Shown here: in pieces, positions 12,401 to 24,030 of the stretch
How the letters are laid out: every line of letters starts with the position of its first letter
Numbering within the stretch: position 1 is the first letter of the stretch
NCBI GenBank assembly: GCA_964019055.1
Contig: OZ025208.1
Coordinates: forward strand, 12,625,597 to 12,689,596
Length of the DNA: 64,000 nucleotides
Source: Anthopleura xanthogrammica
Lineage: Eukaryota; Cnidaria; Anthozoa; Actiniaria; Actiniidae
Reading direction: 5' to 3'
Notes under the pieces: model-generated
Told to the model about the DNA's origin: nothing
Databases searched by the model: none
What the model saw: only the letters and a program-made list of their open reading frames with translations
Made by a program: the position numbers and the translations under genes

Positions 12401-15400
12401 GCAAACGTAAATACTTTTTTTTTCTTTGCATTTCATGATTATTTTCTAAAAAGAGAACTAGCTACAAAATGTGAGTTCAATTACTTTTCGCTCTATATTT
12501 GTAATTTTCAACTCGCATTTAGCCAATTATCTTGTGGGAATTTCGAACCCGAAATAGAGCGAATTTCGAAGTGTGGAAAAATACACGACGTGGACGTGAC
12601 GTGACCGTGACGGTACTGTGCTTGAGTGATTTCATTGGCTGACAAATGAGCTCGCGCACTGTGATTGGTTCGAAGGATGTTGTCAATAGGCAATTCCTTA
12701 CCGTGACAGTGCTGTGTGCCGTGTTGTTACACATGTGTACCGACCATATTTTGCCTTGCTCTGCTCTGCTCGGTTTATTTCTTTCACACATTCAAACTAT
12801 GACTACTTGTTCAAAGCGAAATCTATAGATTTATTTTTTTCATCAAAGAATTTATCTTTTATTTTTCACCTTCCTTTCCGATATAACAATGTCTGCGCAT
12901 GCGCATTTTCCGATAACTTTCATCTCCAATTCCTCTCCTTATCTCTGGCATGGAATAGTTTGCTTGTACACTTAGTAAACAAATCAAACCCAAAACAAAG
13001 TGCCTTGCCCAGGATATGACTGAATGGGTGAATCAGGTTAAAAATCTCAGCATGACATGACCACTGAAACAGATCGTTGCCGGGTTAAGACAAACAAGCT
13101 ATACTTTTCATGATAAACAAAAATTTTTTTTGTTTTTTCGTTCTTTTGATGTTTGCATTAGCGGAGGGCACGTTCCTGGTTTCTAGATTTGTCTCTCAAA
13201 TGATCGACTTTTATGAATTTATGATACCAGATTGAATAAATACGGCGTAGCTCCCGACGAATGTAGCTTTGGGATTTTGTTCGTTTTGTCGTTTCAAAAA
13301 TACGCATTTTTTAGAGATCTGCCGATTTTCGTTGTTTCTCTGTTGCTAGATTCACCAGACGCCAAATGGCACCGAATTCAAAAGTTTGCAAAACAATAAA
13401 AGTATGTAAAGGATCACGCAAGGTAGCCATGTTGGATGACAGAAACTGGGCACATTTTTCCCTAAGAAATTTTGTCGAAAGGTGGACATCAAAAGGTGCC
13501 TTCGAATGATTCATGGCTTCTGCCATCCAATATAGTTACTCTATAGTATTCAGCCTGCCGATAGCACGTCTATAAGCAAGGCAACATCATTGTATGTGTG
13601 ATAAGACAACACAAACACAATATGAACAGGCGGCTCTAATGAGTACGTCATTAAATGCAATTTAAGAACTTCATAGTTTAAACGGCTTAATAAATCCATT
13701 ACAACACTATATATAGTAAGACTTCAAGTGGTTGCCTTCAAAAAAAGGGCTTAATCACCTAACGTCTAGTCACGCCTGCACGTAGTTACTTTGGCTTCAA
13801 GTTAGGACTGCAACCAACCGAAAAAACTAAGACTTTTTGAAGACAGTCGTAAATTTCCGTCGTCTGTGCTGTACGATCGATACAAGTTTTAAAAAGATTG
13901 AGCAGACTAGAAAAATAGAAAAATAACACACGTTGAGAAAGAAGCAAAAAATATGGACACAAATCAACGCAACGTGGATATCACTTCGAATTCGTAAGTC
14001 TAAAATAACATTGCTTATAATATATTATATTTGAGAATGGAAATAACTTTTGCTATTATTTTAACCAAATGTTAGCTATATTTATAGTACGCAAACCTAT
14101 GTACCTTTAGAACGGCTTGTACTAACTAGTACAGTAATTATATGTACTGTTTTTGCCATTTTTTTATTTCAAATCAGCACATTTTTCTCACGAATGACAA
14201 TCTGAATGACGTCTTTTCACAATCGGATCACCTCAGCATGAAACATAAAATAAAAATAATCCCTAAATCAATATCCGGTATTAATTCCTGCGTAGAATGG
14301 TGCCTAGTGTGGCTAAGTCTTTCAATATTTTAACAAAAAGCCTAGTTTTTTAAATTAAGAAAAGTTTTGGCAGGTTTTTAGGTCAACAAGTGGATGAAGG
14401 TATTTTGGAGTTTGTTGTACAATTGCTTGCTATCGTGAGAAAGGTTCCACGTAGGCAGGTACTCAATCGGGCGTGTATGCTTTGAATATAACATCTTTGT
14501 CGATTAAGACCACATTATCGTGGATTTAATAACGAACTTCGCAATAAACACGGCGTGAGTGTAAAAACAACTCTGTTTGTCCATAACAATTGCAACCTTA
14601 ACAGAAACAACTGCGTCGAATACTTTGTAAGTAATAGTCATCACATTCTGAAAGTTCATCCACCGCTCAACTATTCATTTCCAGCTGAATAGTTCTTAAT
14701 CTTCATTTGAACCCTGGAAAACACTAGTTTCTCTAGCTGATACAAATATAGTTTAATACTTTCGCATCTGGTAAGTGGAAATTTTTTCACGTACTTGTGA
14801 AATATTACTTTACTTGAAGTGCTGTGTGTCCGAAGTGCGCTTTCAATTAGATGATAAAAACGCATAACCTTTTTTGGCGATGGAATTTATTCTAATAAAC
14901 AAGGCTCGTTAACTTGATAATATGATTTTGATAGGATTTTATACATATTTGTTCGTTTATCTGCACTTTTAAGTTTCCAAAATTCAAGTAAAAGCATAAT
15001 TGCGCCTTGTAACTGAAACACAAATTGTTTTCGGGTTTCTATAAGTGCATATAACCCCTAATTTCATTTTCTCAATATTGATTCTACATGAAGTGAATAG
15101 TTGAATAGTAAAATATTTCTTCATTTGAGTGTTGCGTCTTTAAGATATGAAGGTTTATACTTTCAATATGTTAATGACTGTGACGTCACTAGACGAAAAA
15201 ACATGAAAAATTAAGAGTGTTTCTGATTGTCATCTACAAAAGCCGGATTTTACTATATTTGTACAGAATAATTGAAGTAAGTGACGCTAAGTTGGTAAGT
15301 GTGGTCAGTGCCAGCAAAACAAATTTTCTTTAGTTCGATTCCCAGTGATCTCACACTCTTGTTTCGACTTCTCTTCTCTGGAGCCCTGATGATGAGGGAA

Positions 15401-18400
15401 TAAAGTGTGCACCATCTTCTTGGGAGACCAGCTGAATGAATAGCCATCGTAAAAAACAAAGCTGTCCCCTTTAACCACGATATTTCGTGTGATTAATTAC
15501 AAATGATATTGTTACTTTATTCTCACCGATCTTCGATCATCATTGAATTCGCTAGTAGACGGGATTTACATGCAAAGTCGTCAAGGAAAACAAAAGAATT
15601 TAGTATATTTATAAAAGTAGGCAACTGAAAAAGCAAGAAAATGCATGCGACAATAACGCAAAATGCATAAAAAAGCAACAAAAATAATACTCGATTGTTT
15701 GGCCAATTTTCAATTTTCAATTCTTCCAGCAATTTGGTGCATGGTGTCAGCTGCATTATGTAACGGCAAAGCAGCTTACGACTTCGATCTGAGTTAGAAT
15801 TCAGAGTTCGTTCGGTTCAAATGATGCAGGCCAGGATAAGCGAAATTTGCTCAACATGACCTAATTGTTAAAGCAGTTGGTGTACAGTCAAACCTCTCGT
15901 AAGCGACCACCTCGGGAAATCGAAAAAGTAGTCGTAACTAGAGCTGGTGACTTACGAGAATCGGTGCTGTCATAAGCGCGGCAATGCAAACGGGGTCTCA
16001 AAATCGTGGTCGTAACTAGAGCTGGTCGCTTATGAGAGTGGTCACAAGGAGAGCTTTGACTGTATTTGAAGTCGATTGGTTCCCTAAACTATGAATTGTC
16101 GGCTCTCGGCCATCACTCCACCAGTGATACTTCAAAGCGGGCTTACCCAGGGTGAATTCGAAACAAGTATGACCACAGGGGATCAAACTACGAACTTCAT
16201 TAGTTTTTACAGCGCTATAACTTACACAGCCACACTTGCTCCCTTGCATGTGAGCATGCGTGCGTATTTGATAGTGAACTCAGTATGGAATATTGGCACC
16301 AAATTTAGAATTAACAATCATCCAAACACTTATAGTTCATAATTTCATTCGTACTGTCCTGCCTCAACGGGTTACAATCCCAGCGATAAACAAGAAAAAA
16401 AATTTTCGTCTAGAAAGAGAGTCGGTATTCCAAAAACTTGCTGCATGAATAACAATAAGGCTATCGTGAGAGACTAGACCTAGCTGCCACCTGTAGGATA
16501 CAGGTCCAACTGCCAAGCATAATAAAAATTCAAGACTTAAAATATAGCAGCCAAGATTGGTCTATTTTAGACAACCTCTTATCATAAAATAAAAAGTTCT
16601 CAAGAGTTTTTGATTGTCGGGGGGGCATATTTTGTCACCCGTTAAAATTGAGTGACATTTAAGATTCATGTTCACGCTCCAGAAGAATCTGGCATCATTT
16701 TCGAAAACAGAGTCTGTCTTTGCGAGACTACCCGTTGAGAACTCATACCGGTACACGCTGCTATATGATTGATAAATTAAATTAAAGCTCTGCTAAAAGT
16801 TTTTTTACTAAGTTTAATGTCTCTTTTACAGCATCCTCTGCCAAGAGCTGGGACTCAAGAAATGCCTCCCGTATTTGGTTTGAGCTGTCAGAGCGAAGTA
16901 CAGTCGAGTAATGACACATCAAAAAGGATTGATTGCAACGAGAATGAACTGAATTCTAGTGTGGTAAATAGTGGAAAAGGTGGTGATATTAAGTCTATCT
17001 ACAGCACTGTCGATAAGCATATTCTGGAGTCGATGTTAGATGCTGTTCAAGGATATATGCTACAAAGCGATCCACAGAATAAAACGTGGTTAAACGGCGA
17101 GGAAGTCAAAACAGACTCCACAACAGGGAAACAGGATACAAATATTTCGCGATTAGATTCGACTGAGACCGAACAAACCCCAGAAAATTCCATGCCAGCA
17201 CAGGTCAATAATCCTGATGTTGGTCAAGTCGAGAAACAGGAAACCATAGTCAAATATAAGGCATCTGAATCAATGGAAAATGGCCATGAACCTGAGGTCA
17301 TCAATTCCGAAGTCGACGAAGCAGAGCCTTCACACACTGATGAAAGTTTAAACGGTCCTACTGGAGACGAAATACACCACGAAAACTCCAAGGAAGAAGC
17401 GAATCTTTCGACTCTAAAACCTGAAAAACAAGTCACTTTTTCTGGACTTGACACTGTATTTGCTCCTCCTAAAGACTCGAGTTCACCAACTAAGTTGAAC
17501 AGGACCGAGTCTCCTAGTACAACTGGTCGTGTAGCTGAAGATGTTAAGCGGAATGATATGGGGAATACTTTGGATTTGAGTGAGATTACTAAAGCTGGCC
17601 TTGACTATGCTCCTGTTTCATCGAAAGAAACTGTTACATGGGCTTCTTTTGGGGCAGAAAGTGGGGAAGGACAAGGAATAAATGACGAAGCTAACGAATC
17701 GACTGGGTCGATAACATTTGATGATGAAAATGATCAGTTCATGATGTACTTGAACTCAATTGAGCAAACGGCTCTTAAATTTAAACTCCAAGTTGAGCAA
17801 GCAAAGATAGATACATTACAGATACTGAAAAAAAGACTTGAACAAGCGTATGAAGGAACCCCTCTTGAGGAAATTCCCGCCAAAGTCCATGAGAAACTCC
17901 AAGAAACAATTGCTCAAATAGCGACAGAAGAAGTAAAGAAATACGAATCTGTTCTCCATGTCGATGATCAAGATGAATTTGACGATGATGAGTGTGGAAT
18001 TCTTAAGCAAATGAGAGCGGAATTAGACTCTCTTGCTGCGGAAAACTTCAGGCTTAGCCAAGAATTACAAGCATGTAAACGTTACGAGCAGGAGTACCAT
18101 GCATTACAAGGAAAAATCGAAGGAATGGAAGACGGTTTGACAACAATGAAGCATGATTATGCTACGAAAAATGGAGAAAGTGAGTTCTTAGGAAAGAGAA
18201 TAGAAGCGCTGGAACAAGAAATGGTCTCAATGCGCGTTGAATATGAGGAACAAATACGAGAACTTCAGAACGAAAATATTGAGCTGCAAAAAGAGTGTCT
18301 GGAGCTTGACAACGAGAATCGTACACTTGAGGACGAGTTAAAGAAAATGCAAGTTGGTTTGTCAGAAAAAACGTACGAAGCTGATATTTACGAAAGCCGA

Positions 18401-20301
18401 CTTGACGATAACCTTGCGGAGAAAATTACAGCGGCTGAGTTAGATGCTTTAGAAATGCGAGTTAATGAACTGGAAAGGCACAACAAAGCGCTGAAAGCTA
18501 GCAGCGAGGCTGATCATGCTGTTGTGGTGTGCTTAGAAAAGAAGGTTGAAGACCTGGAAAGTAGTTTGTCCGAAGCAAAAAGCTCGAACAGCGAGCTACT
18601 GACGGAGTTGCACGAATCCCAGCGACAGCAAGCAACGGATCGCGCTAAGCTGAGTAGCTATAAAGACGAACTCGAGGCGCTTAAACGTGAGAACAAGGTC
18701 CTGAAATGCAGTCTTGAAAGCTCTGAAAATGAGGTTCAGTATCAGAAAAAGAAAAATGAACCAGTGAGGACACCCACCACCATGACTACGACTCGCCGTT
18801 CGCCAGCGAGTCTGGGAAATAAAAGAGAAATATGGAACGAAATAAGAGAATTGGAAACGATACTCAAAGATGTACAAAAAGAGAAAAAGACAATTGAAAG
18901 AAAATATCAAGCTTTTAGAAGAGATAGTGTAGACACCTCAACGAATTCCGTAAACGGTTCAACATTAGAGAACACTCAGTCCTCAAACCCAAGTTCCCCG
19001 AACAGTACCTTGAGAAGAACGCCTGACACAACACCGAGATCTAGAAAGACGACCTCATTAATGGACAGAGTGAATAATCTTTTAGATAAGTCGAGTCTTC
19101 CAAATGGTACAAGAACTGACGGTATAACAAGCACGCCAGCCAGTCGTGTAAGTGCAACGCTGAATCGAGGTGCTGGTCCGAGTAGCCCGAGTAGTGAGGT
19201 GTTAAGCCGATCTAGTGCGTCGCTTGGTAGGACACCTCTGAACAGTGGATTGTCTGAAGAGGTAAATTCATGTTTTGCTATGCATGCATATTAGGTTTTT
19301 ACAGTGTTTTTGTAAACCTGCATTTTTTTTTTTTTTTTACTTTCTATTTTTTTATTTTTTGTTCTTCTTATTTGTTCTTGATCTTCTTTTTTGCCCGTTA
19401 TTTCAGCTTGCTTTAACTGTGTTTTACCGTGACTCATTAATTTTTGAAATAGAATACATTCCTAGTGATTTATTTTGTAATTATATTGTATCATAATCAT
19501 GATCATTTATCAACATTACCCGGTCATTAATACAATCTTAATTAATATAGTTCTCATCGTACATGTCTGAAAAACATTTTACGTTCCCATCTTTTTATCT
19601 TGGTAATTTCTTTTTTCATTTATACCATACAACTTTCTTTTGTTCCAATTTCTGATTTTCTATTCTTATTACAGTGAACACGGCTCAAGCGTACCCTCTA
19701 GAATCCATTAATGAATTGATTATTCGATTGAGTTGATTATTCACTCTGACTCCAAACTTGAAAATAATTTATCTACTTGAGTTTTGATTGGATTCTTCAA
19801 CAATTGCCATGCCAAGGTAGAAAAACCCCTCAGAAAGGCCATCACTTAGAATTTTAGTGTGAAATGAATGTGAAGTTTGGAGTCTTTTTATGAAAACTCA
19901 GAGTGAATAATCAACTCAATATTCGAATTATGAAATCATTAATGGAGCCTAGGGGTGTACGCTTGAGCCGTTTTGACTGTAATTTTTCACTATTTGTCCT
20001 TTTAATTTCATTACGTTTTTATCAGATTTTATTCTGAATTTTAGGTTGAATTTTGTTTTTTATCTTAGCTTCGTCATTTTTTTCACTTTCACTTTTCTTC
20101 TGCTAGTAAAACTTCTCACATTTTACGTTCGATATCTTGATTAAGTCTTATTCAACTCTCATTTGTATCATTTTTTTTCCTTTTTTCCAGCTGAGTTCTC
20201 TTCGTAAACACGTCGGTAGCCTAGAAGCAGAGAAGGCTTCGATCATTCGTGAGCTGCATACCATAAGAACACCAACAAAAGACGAGGACAGTGAAGCATA
20301 A
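423..20301 (+). CDS. Tandem calponin-homology domain / coiled-coil protein (5' partial)
   Basis: Eleven exons join in frame: 423-528, 1594-1671, 2545-2656, 2886-2970, 3408-3484, 4006-4078, 4786-4930, 11316-11377, 12222-12281, 16832-19261, 20191-20301 (TAA). All introns are GT-AG. They encode 1112 residues; the start lies upstream of the window. Residues 1-62 are the second half of a first CH domain (motif GDLKAILDLLWLIILNF). Residues ~68-177 are a second CH domain (LLEWFTRELP, then FQNGVVLSRLISKYC, ending LLNGTIDEYTLLIYLAILRR). A tandem CH pair of this kind is the actin-binding module of filamin, alpha-actinin and plectin. A basic Pro/Thr linker follows, then an acidic Ser/Thr-rich low-complexity stretch (~267-560). 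Heptad-rich coiled coil runs ~570-905, with a short helix ~935-965 and a last coil ~1077-1096. It is probably a dimeric actin-binding scaffold. I do not recognise a precise vertebrate orthologue. Exon 10 alone is 2430 bp. Function is inferred from domains. Confidence 0.88.
529..1593. other. Intron with dispersed repeat
   Basis: This is the first intron of the CH/coiled-coil gene within the window. Positions ~590-880 resemble segments at 53690-53890 and, inverted, at 37230-37350: all share the words tataaagatttttcttac and ttggacccggaa, so this is an interspersed repeat. An imperfect palindrome follows at 890-1070. No coding potential is seen. Confidence 0.5.
890..1070. repeat. Imperfect palindromic (MITE-like) element
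   Basis: The strongest stem pairs caccaaacaaaaga (959-972) with tcttttgtttggtg (~988-1002). Pairing continues outwards through gcaatgcattct and agaatgcattg. It is a foldback in an intron with no coding content. The outer limits are approximate. Confidence 0.45.
2064..2244. mobile_element. MITE family A, copy 1
   Basis: This ~181 bp element has inverted ends: taagctacgacacacggtgc at the left, and the right end (…caccgtgtgtctgcgtcttttag) reads back as a similar sequence. The inside consists of gcaacattgcgcgcaatgttgc-type palindromes. A second copy at 22479-22665 shares the central word gaagtagaaaacgatcctac and the word gagccatgtcacac. There is no transposase, so it is non-autonomous. Confidence 0.7.
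3485..4005. repeat. Pyrimidine-rich intron with (CTTG)n-like tract
   Basis: The intron is strongly T/C-rich. Positions 3760-3900 hold irregular cttgcttgcttgcttg repeats and 3950-3975 hold ttttg repeats. The reading frames across it are open only because stop codons are rare in such sequence. Confidence 0.6.
4500..4785. repeat. Degenerate (TGAT)n/(TGAC)n tetranucleotide repeat
   Basis: The stretch holds tgattgattgattgattgg at ~4530 and gagtgactgactgactgatt just before the 3' splice site at 4785, with gat repeats between. It is simple-sequence DNA in an intron. Confidence 0.6.
5209..5935. repeat. 164 bp tandem repeat, ~4.5 copies
   Basis: Units begin with ggggccctaaaa at 5209, 5373, 5537, 5701 and 5851, so spacing is 164, 164, 164 and 150 bp. 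Each unit holds a run of cgtaccactcgtaccactcg, the palindromes cgtacg and ccactggtacaggtgg, and accctgtggtatagcctgca. The last full unit carries a 14 bp deletion. Frames through the array are satellite by-products. Confidence 0.9.
5936..9430. other. Interior of the fold-back-like element, no gene found
   Basis: The DNA is AT-rich without recognisable coding exons. A small inverted repeat pairs cgatacctca (~6609) with tgaggtatcg (~6730), and a 60-codon frame (6743-6925) follows it. Positions 8430-8545 and 9285-9395 are C-tract-rich segments that face each other as inverted repeats around an acidic, D/E-rich low-complexity frame (8784-9032). The segment 8308-8352 matches the tail of the SINE annotated at 26752. 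Confidence 0.4.
9430..10430. repeat. 75 bp minisatellite, ~13 copies
   Basis: The unit contains gggcgagtcttttgaaaacg and gagttgattccaaagg. It recurs about every 75 bp (for example at 9529, 9604, 9679, 9752 and 9827), with a few shorter or variant units. Because 75 is divisible by three and the unit lacks stops in two opposing frames, 196- and 258-codon frames run through it on the two strands. I treat both as artefacts. Confidence 0.9.
10836..10918. repeat. Inverted partial copy of the 164 bp unit
   Basis: The segment reads cagtggataatgatatgcac… with acgagtcgtacgagtggtac. This is the reverse complement of the cgtac-rich half of the 5209-5935 units. It ties the two ends of the fold-back-like element together. 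Confidence 0.8.
15281..15370 (+). repeat. Possible tRNA-related SINE head
   Basis: gctaagttggtaag (15286-15299) resembles a Pol III A box and agttcgattcc (15332-15342) matches the B-box consensus GGTTCGANTCC at all but the first base. The outer bases gtga and tcac could pair. The T stem is poor, so this is a weak candidate. Confidence 0.3.
15883..16064. mobile_element. Palindromic MITE with TA ends
   Basis: The left end tacagtcaaacctctcgtaa and the right end (…gagagctttgactgta) are inverted copies. Internal sequence such as taactagagctggt is repeated in direct orientation. The TA dinucleotides at both ends fit a Tc1/mariner- or Harbinger-type target. It has no coding capacity. Confidence 0.7.
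19670..19981. mobile_element. 312 bp MITE with ~80 bp inverted repeats
   Basis: The left arm starts tacagtgaacacggctcaag and the right arm ends gcttgagccgttttgactgta. Both arms continue through gagttgattattcactctga and its complement, giving ~80 bp inverted repeats. It lies in the last intron (19262-20190) of the CH gene, ~210 bp before the final exon. Confidence 0.75.
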
Positions 20302-20720
20302 AGGTCTTTGAATACGACCGTTTTGATAGAACGTACGGCTGTATATTCTGAAGATCAGCATTGAAGTGACCAGTGTGGAATGGATAACTGAATATTACAT
20401 CCACAAACTGCTAAAATATTTCACCAAATGGGATAAGACGTTTTGTGTAACGTGTAGACGATTTGTGATGATAAAATTTCGCACTATATAGATACGTTTT
20501 AATATAATAATGGAAAAATATAGGGGCTAAACGTCATAAGAACAATATTCTACCATCGTGGAATGATATTTTTCTATGAGAAATATTTTTATAATAAGAT
20601 TCCAAGATTTATCACGGATCTAAAGAACTATGTTCTAGTAATGTTCACTATACAGACAAGTACTTAATAGACTATAAGTTATCAAATGTATAAGCGCCGC
20701 TCAAATTTTTAGTCCGAGTA

Positions 20721-20726
20721 AATAAA
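20721..20726 (+). terminator. Polyadenylation signal AATAAA
   Basis: AATAAA lies 420 bp after the CH/coiled-coil stop codon and before an A-rich run. It is the first canonical signal downstream of the stop. Confidence 0.5.
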
Positions 20727-21059
20727 GAGCATTTCTTTTTCTGCCAAAAAAAACTCTTGAAATCTCGGAAAATGTGCTAAAATGCATGCATTTGGATCCG
20801 GAGTTTCCCGAACATGCTCGACAGAGTCTCATGTTGGGAGCCCCCATCTTGCCTTAACCGGAAGTGCGGTTACACAAAAATAACCATATATGGTGATTCG
20901 ATTTTATATTATGCTATAATGAACTATAGATGAAAATAACGATGTAAAATATGTATTAATTATTAGAGATGCATTAATTCATTTATATGGAGAGATATTT
21001 AACAGTGTATTAGACTAGGAAGTCATGAGCAATATATTAACCAAATTACAGTCTAGTCT

Positions 21060-21490
21060 AGGTGCATGTGACGTCATAGCCGTCATGTTGGTTGACTTTG
21101 ACATAAGATTTTCACTTGGTTTCTTTTGTTAACCAACATGACGGCCATGTCTCTTGTCCTTGTGCATGTGACGTCATAGCCGCCATCTTGGATGAGTTGA
21201 ACCCAGGATTTGATCTTGGTTTCTTTGTTAAGTCAGCCAACATGGCAGCCATGTATTTTGTCCTTATATTCTCCTTGGAAGAGATACACGTAAAATAAAG
21301 GCTCTGTTAATAATACTTTGGGTAAATCTTTCCATTTCATATGATGTACATGTGATGTCATAGCCGCCATCTTGGTTGACTTGAACACAAGATTTGATCT
21401 TGGTTTTTTTTGTCATGTCAACCAACATGGCGGCCATACATGTTTTTTATCGTTATATTCTTCTGGGAGGAGATACACGTCAAATAAACA
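21060..21490. repeat. Three tandem copies of a repeat carrying CRE-like palindromes
   Basis: Copies begin near 21062, 21162 and 21345 with gtgcatgtgacgtcatagcc (third copy gtacatgtgatgtcatagcc). Each holds a stem formed by gccgccatcttgg-like and ccaacatggcggcc-like segments. A related fragment is at 42718 and 47036. The spacing is ~100 and ~183 bp. Confidence 0.7.
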
Positions 21491-21808
21491 CGTGCTTACT
21501 GTAAATAATACTTTGAGATAATTTTCTCATTTTAAACCTCATGATCGAGTATGAGTCTGTTTGAAAAAGTCTTTGTGCTCAGCAAGAGTAAGAATGGCCC
21601 TCAATCAAATTTTCATCGAACACTGAAACAATATCTTGGTTCGTGCAAGTCAGGGCACGATGAACGCTAAGTTGCACCACTGAGCAGCATTTTATGTTCC
21701 CACTCCAATATAACGTTTTACAGATGAATTTTCATCAAGTTTATAGTTGACATGATTTGCGTATGATGATGAAATATGAAATGCATACGTGATCGTGTCA
21801 TACTGAAT

Positions 21809-21844
21809 GGACTCAGAAAAAATTCTGAGCCCCAGCGAGATGGG
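21809..21844 (-). repeat. Reversed fragment of the tRNA-derived SINE
   Basis: ggactcagaaaaaattctgag followed by cagcgagatggg is the reverse complement of the SINE segment just after its B box (26811-26845). Confidence 0.5.
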
Positions 21845-22478
21845 TTTATAGCATATAAAAAATAAAGGACACCTAATTCAGAACGGTCTCAAAAAGAATT
21901 TTTCGGTTTCAAAATAAAAGGGACTTGCTTGCTTCTGAAAAGGTATTTTATGAAACTACGAACTCTAACTAAGACATTATAATTAAGATTCCAAGATTGA
22001 ATTCCAATCCAATGCGTAAAGAAATAAAGGTTAGAATGATAGGAATTTTTGAGGTAAGCACCCATATATCATTTGATAAAGATGTTCATATCAGCTTAAT
22101 ATAGATAATGACATCCGTCGCGCGTAAAATGGATGAACACTTTTGTTATTTTCCCAAATGAACCAAGTTTTGAAACTCGTCTTCCCTTTAGTAAAAGAAC
22201 TATGAGATAAAAGAAATGAAAGGAGAACAATATTGAAATTGGTACCTATTTTCTTTCGTAAAAGATTTGCTGCGTAACGCAATCAAGATCCCTAGCACAC
22301 TGGCTGCAAAAAAAATGTTTCAGCTCAACGGGACACAGGATCGACTCAAGTACGCAGCAAAATTTTCCCGCACGTAAACTAAATCTTTCTCTGCCAAGCA
22401 ATGAAGCTATTTTTTTCATCATATAAGGACGTACACTTGCCCAGACAGCTAAAGGTCCTAACATGATTGTGCGCAATG

Positions 22479-22665
22479 TTAAGCTACGGAAACACAGTGC
22501 AACTTTGTGCGCAACGCGGTTGCGGGCAATCCATGTTGCGAGCCATGTCACACGACCCAACTTGTTGCAGAGAATGTTGCTGAAGTAGAAAACGATCCTA
22601 CTTCATGATCAGCAATATTGTCTGCAACATTGCGCGCAATGTTGAACCGTGTGACTGTTCCTTTA
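22479..22665. mobile_element. MITE family A, copy 2
   Basis: Inverted ends (ttaagctacggaaacacagt at the left; the right end, ~22645-22665, pairs with it) enclose cgcaatgttg palindromes and gaagtagaaaacgatcctac. The same layout is seen at 2064-2244. Confidence 0.7.
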
Positions 22666-23988
22666 CACAGGCGCAAACACGTAAGGATTTAAACTCATTT
22701 GCGGTGAATTAATATTCAAACCAAGGTCATGTCCGCCGCTTGCGTGAGAAAGAAAACGTGATGCTTAAACTGTCTTGTTGTCTTTCCCGGCCTCCGCAGC
22801 GATTGCGGTTGTGCGCAACGTTGAGCAAACTATACTGATCGTGTGAACACGAACTACAACGTTGCTGGCAGCCTCGTGATGTCCAGAGCCAACAAAATTT
22901 AACTATTTAGCTGTACCGCTGGCCAGAATTGGGTAGCGCTCCTTGACCATAGTTTCGTTAAAGGAAAAGTTTCTATGTGACATCCCTCTGAAATCTGATT
23001 GTTTTACTGTAGGTAACGTTACGCGCAATCGCACAGTGTGTCTTGACCTTTAGTTTACAGGCAAAACGTGCGCAACTTTGTTGCTACTGCAGGGGAAAAA
23101 ACGGAGAAATTTCAAACAAAATTTAGTATAATAAACAGATAAATAAATGGTTAGGAATGGGAGAGCTCACAAGTGACCATGTTGCCCAACAATATTGAAA
23201 AAAAAGTTCGCTCGTAATTTTTATTATATTTTAGTTTTTATCTAAACTTTTGATTTTTTTTAAGTAGTGGGAGTTCAATTTGATTAATACGTTCTCTAGT
23301 GGACCATTCTGGTTAGAAACGGAGATCATAATAAGATAATTAAGTCGATACAAACATTACTACGTACAAAAACACTGAATATGAACGAAGGACTAATGGT
23401 CTACGAAAACCTCACGAAAGAAAACAATATCAACCACGTATTTCCTTATTCTTTTCAAGTAGCTTTGTTATATCGATAGAGACACGATAAACAGAAGAGA
23501 ACTTTACGCAAACTAATTAAAAAAGCTTTTAATGGTTTCTTCTTTTTGTCAAATATAAAGGCTCCCTGCTTTATTTAGTTTCAAATTGTTATTTGATTGC
23601 GAAACTATGGACGCCACAGCAGGAAAAGTTTTGAACTGTAAATTAAAGAAACCACAACAAATTCTAGTTATTTCGTCTTCTTCTTCTCTTTCAAGAACAT
23701 TTCAAGTAGGTGGCTGTTTTATTAAAATGTACGTTTGTTTTGTATTTTAACATAAAAGATTTTGTGTTCGGAGGCTTTTAAACTACTCCCTTGGGGGAAA
23801 AGTATTTTTTTAATAAACTTCATCAGTACCTGCACGTGTCGAATTTTTCGCTTAAAACCTCGTTTTTTTTATTTAATTCAAAGAAAAAGCCTCTAATTAT
23901 TTTTATAATAAGGTTTTGGGGTTTAAAAATTACCTTTTTTTGGATTTTCTTATCCTTTGATGGTGAGAGTCTTAGTGTTGCTATGTAC

Positions 23989-24030
23989 GTTGCTAAGGTA
24001 TACAAGTTAATTATGCCATTAGTGACGTCA
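23989..24030. promoter_or_regulatory. Putative promoter sites: X-box half-site and CRE
   Basis: A full CRE palindrome TGACGTCA lies at 24023-24030, 126 bp before the ATG. Just upstream, 23989-24002 (minus strand) has a perfect AGCAAC RFX half-site next to a degenerate second half. Transcription start is not determined; these are sequence matches only. Confidence 0.35.

Larger units (their letters stand above)
12282..16831. other. Large intron with repeats
   Basis: This 4.5 kb intron lies before the giant exon. It contains a palindromic MITE (15883-16064) and a tRNA-like candidate SINE head (15281-15370). The rest shows no recognisable exon; its open frames are short and lack protein-like composition. 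Confidence 0.5.

Noticed and set aside
12209..12604. 131-codon frame overlapping CH-gene exon 9
   Set aside because: It is in a different frame from the spliced exon and runs into the intron; no protein-like conservation visible.
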